This document shows, piece by piece, positions 14,040-15,680 of a stretch of DNA of 15,680 nucleotides. The stretch is from JBEKYD01 sp049509915. GTDB lineage: Bacteria; Acidobacteriota; Terriglobia; Bryobacterales; Bryobacteraceae. The DNA lies in assembly GCA_049509915.1 (NCBI GenBank), contig JBEKZL010000181.1:1-15680 (forward strand), read 5' to 3'. A program made the translations under genes and the position numbers. The notes under the pieces were generated by a model. The model was given only the letters and a program-made list of their open reading frames with translations. It did no database searches and was not told where the DNA came from. Within the stretch, counting starts at the first letter, position 1. Every line of letters starts with the position of its first letter.

Positions 14040-14483
14040 TTGAGACTGCCGCTCTACGTCTTCACAATCTTTTTGGGAATCGTGCTCGCCGTCCACCTGG
14101 CGATGAATGGGAAGGTGGGCAGCGTGATGAACAACGCCCGCGTGGCCAACGCGCTGTTCTGGTGCATCGGCGCGGTGTGGGCGGTGGTGATCGGATTGAC
14201 GGGCTGGCGCGCCGGCGCGCTGAGTCCTCTCAAACAGGTGCATCCCGCGCTGCTGGTCGCGGGCGCGCTCGGTGCGTCGCTGGTATTCGCGATTGCATGG
14301 CTCCTGCCGCAGGTCGGTGCGGGACCAGTCATGATCACCCTGCTGGCCGGACAGGTGATGGGCGGGCTGCTGCTGTCCCACTACGGCTGGCTCGGCTCGC
14401 CGGTTCAGCCCATCACGTTGACCAAGGTCGCCGGAGTTCTGGTGATGATCGTCGGCGTAGCGCTGGCGACGTTCACGAGATGA
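14040..14483 (+). CDS. YdcZ/DUF606-family membrane transporter
   Basis: The 147-residue inner-membrane protein is of the YdcZ (DUF606, drug/metabolite transporter-like) family, with about five hydrophobic segments: LPLYVFTIFLGIVLAVHLAM, ANALFWCIGAVWAVVIGLTG, ALLVAGALGASLVFAIAWLL, MITLLAGQVMGGLLLS and VAGVLVMIVGVALATF. The phrase ITLLAGQVMGGLLLSHYGWLG is characteristic of the family. I choose the TTG at 14040 because AGGAG lies a few bases upstream; the alternative GTG at 14016 would place that site inside the gene. Members usually occur as pairs or singletons with unknown substrates. The length is normal, so it appears intact. Confidence 0.82.
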   Translation: MRLPLYVFTIFLGIVLAVHLAMNGKVGSVMNNARVANALFWCIGAVWAVVIGLTGWRAGALSPLKQVHPALLVAGALGASLVFAIAWLLPQVGAGPVMITLLAGQVMGGLLLSHYGWLGSPVQPITLTKVAGVLVMIVGVALATFTR

Positions 14484-14533
14484 GGCGGCGGCGAACTTCC
14501 AGCAGGCGTGGGGAAGCGTCACGGCTCGCCGCC
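14484..14533 (+). terminator. Nested hairpin directly after the YdcZ-like stop
   Basis: GGCGGCG (14484-14490) pairs with CGCCGCC (14527-14533), and an inner CTTCC/GGAAG pair (14496-14500 and 14512-14516) can also form. It begins at the base after the stop codon and precedes a convergent gene. It lacks a T-run. Confidence 0.4.
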
Positions 14534-14625
14534 GACCAGATGGTGCGCCTGGCGGGGGCGGGCAGTCCCGAGATCAAGCAGGCGTGGTTAGCTCCCGATC
14601 CCGCTCGTGCCGCCGCATAGCCCGG

Positions 14626-15680
14626 CTACTGCTTCTTTTGTCCCGGAGGCGGCGTCTGGACCGGCGCTCCAGGCCTTCCGCCGGTTTCCCACATGACGTT
14701 TCCCGGGTAGCTCTCCCGTGACGGCAGGTAACTGTTCGACGTGGTCCCGCTCTGGTGAGTGACGGCGCCTTTATTGTAGAGAATGTACAGGCCGGTCTTA
14801 CAGGCGACAATGATATCGACCTTGCCGTCGCCATCCATATCCGCGGCGTTGACCTTCATGCCCAGCCCAATCACGTTGGTGGGCGCCGGTTGCCTGGAAT
14901 TCAGGGGGTCGTCATAAGGTGGAAAGTACTGGGCGACGGGACTGTACGTGACGATGTGGCGCTGGACATTGCCGCCATTGAAGGTGTAATAAAAGATGAA
15001 CTGCGGGTCGTACGACCCAACATCGCCGCCGTTATGCGCGAACATCTGTTTGCCGGTGATCAGTTCGAGCTTGCCGTCGCCGTACAGATCGGCCAGGGCC
15101 ATGGTGTGGATGGTGGGATACTCGGTTTCAATCCAGTGCTTCACGAAGGTGCGCTTGCCGTCCACCATCTTCTGTTCGAGCCACGCCAGTCCGTAGCCGT
15201 GGTCGGAGCCTATGATCACATCGTTCAAGCCATCGCCGTTCACGTCGGCCACGAGAATCGGCAGTCCGGCGCCCGAGCTGCCGCCGGCTCCCGTCCCTGG
15301 TGCACTTCCGGCTGGCTGACTGGCGGCCGCGCCGGGGGGCGGCACATAGGATTGCCATTGCCAGTCCGGGTGCCAGATCCACGGGTCTTCGGCGGGATGC
15401 GCGGGGGCTTCGAACCAGCCGGTGGTAGTGACCACGTCCATTCGGCCGTCGCCGTTGATGTCGCCAATCCCGTTGCCGTGGCTGACGCCGACATTTTCCG
15501 GCCCGAGAGTGTGCTGTTTGAACCACGGCGCCTGGTCGAGGTGCTCGAACCAGATCAGGCCGCGGCCGGGTATCCTAGCGAAGAAATTGACCAGCACGTC
15601 CTTGGGGCCGTGCCCGGAGAGGTCCCCGATCACCATCCCTTCCAGGCCGTCCGCCGCGAGCATCTGGTGATCGGGCCACT
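14626..15680 (-). CDS. FG-GAP/VCBS repeat protein, N-terminus outside the window
   Basis: At least 350 residues are visible, and the frame is still open at the window end (WPDHQ precedes the first internal Met), so this is the C-terminal part of a longer protein. Four calcium-binding FG-GAP/VCBS-type motifs are spaced along it: DINGDGRMDVV, DVNGDGLNDVII, DLYGDGKLELI and DMDGDGKVDII. Between them lie beta-propeller-type strands, and a low-complexity Gly/Ala/Pro/Ser linker sits before the second. The tail is proline- and lysine-rich (TPPPGQKKQ). Such proteins are secreted beta-propellers that bind ligands or partners and are frequent in Acidobacteriota. No catalytic domain is visible in this part. 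The stop is TAG at 14626-14628. Confidence 0.88.
   Translation of the reverse strand, partial: WPDHQMLAADGLEGMVIGDLSGHGPKDVLVNFFARIPGRGLIWFEHLDQAPWFKQHTLGPENVGVSHGNGIGDINGDGRMDVVTTTGWFEAPAHPAEDPWIWHPDWQWQSYVPPPGAAASQPAGSAPGTGAGGSSGAGLPILVADVNGDGLNDVIIGSDHGYGLAWLEQKMVDGKRTFVKHWIETEYPTIHTMALADLYGDGKLELITGKQMFAHNGGDVGSYDPQFIFYYTFNGGNVQRHIVTYSPVAQYFPPYDDPLNSRQPAPTNVIGLGMKVNAADMDGDGKVDIIVACKTGLYILYNKGAVTHQSGTTSNSYLPSRESYPGNVMWETGGRPGAPVQTPPPGQKKQ

Noticed and set aside
14503..14590. AGCAGGCGTGG occurring twice about 75 bases apart
   Set aside because: An 11-base match in a short GC-rich gap with no further extension; not enough to call a repeat element.
1..15680. CRISPR arrays, tRNA or rRNA genes, phage structural genes, toxin-antitoxin pairs
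   Set aside because: I saw no regularly spaced repeats, no cloverleaf-like tRNA sequence and no recognisable motifs of these classes.

Overview
The window looks like a piece of a high-GC Acidobacteriota chromosome, most like the Bryobacterales / Candidatus Solibacter type. The reasons are a 1200-residue TonB-receptor-like protein with an N-terminal carboxypeptidase-regulatory domain, a membrane-anchored protein of a family typical of these bacteria (ERTIGVEVF...DPVVR...EVRKRLAQYY), Tat-exported sugar-type enzymes, a cytochrome P460-like protein and an FG-GAP/VCBS protein. The placement rests on remembered family distributions; no search was run.

Left part (1-7761): a minus-strand set reads from a large outer-membrane receptor (2676-6278) into an alpha/beta-hydrolase esterase (1441-2595) and then a carboxylesterase (664-1379). 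The carboxylesterase is dead. It carries a one-base frameshift inside its Tat signal and is cut at about codon 239 by an internal fragment of an IS3-family transposase (about 130-666), which itself has an in-frame stop and has lost both ends. Beyond that, 1-128 looks like the end of an unrelated plus-strand coding frame. Divergent from the receptor lies a one-TM protein (6616-7758) of unknown function. The 337-bp gap between them holds several palindromes, one of them over a TATAAT box.

Middle part (7762-9519): a gene-poor, scarred stretch. It holds the orphan 3' end of a group II intron (domains V and VI, 7873-7949), a cytochrome P460-like gene on the minus strand (8126-8680) with a CX3CH haem motif, and a very small zinc-ribbon ORF (9176-9307). 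The rest shows no gene I can support.

Right part (9520-15680): a run of mostly exported sugar-related functions. These are a CBM9-like protein (minus), a divergent amidohydrolase with a nearly leaderless promoter (plus), a xylose-isomerase-like TIM-barrel protein (minus), a truncated ThuA-like ORF that overlaps and probably feeds an SDR dehydrogenase (plus), a YdcZ/DUF606 membrane protein behind a clear promoter (plus), and an FG-GAP repeat protein (minus) that runs off the window. Convergent gene ends are separated by GC-rich stem-loops rather than classic T-tailed terminators.

The genes together suggest scavenging of plant or microbial polysaccharides and their esters: outer-membrane uptake, de-esterification and periplasmic sugar conversion. 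The strongest structural signals are the decay scars and the divergent receptor/anchored-protein module.
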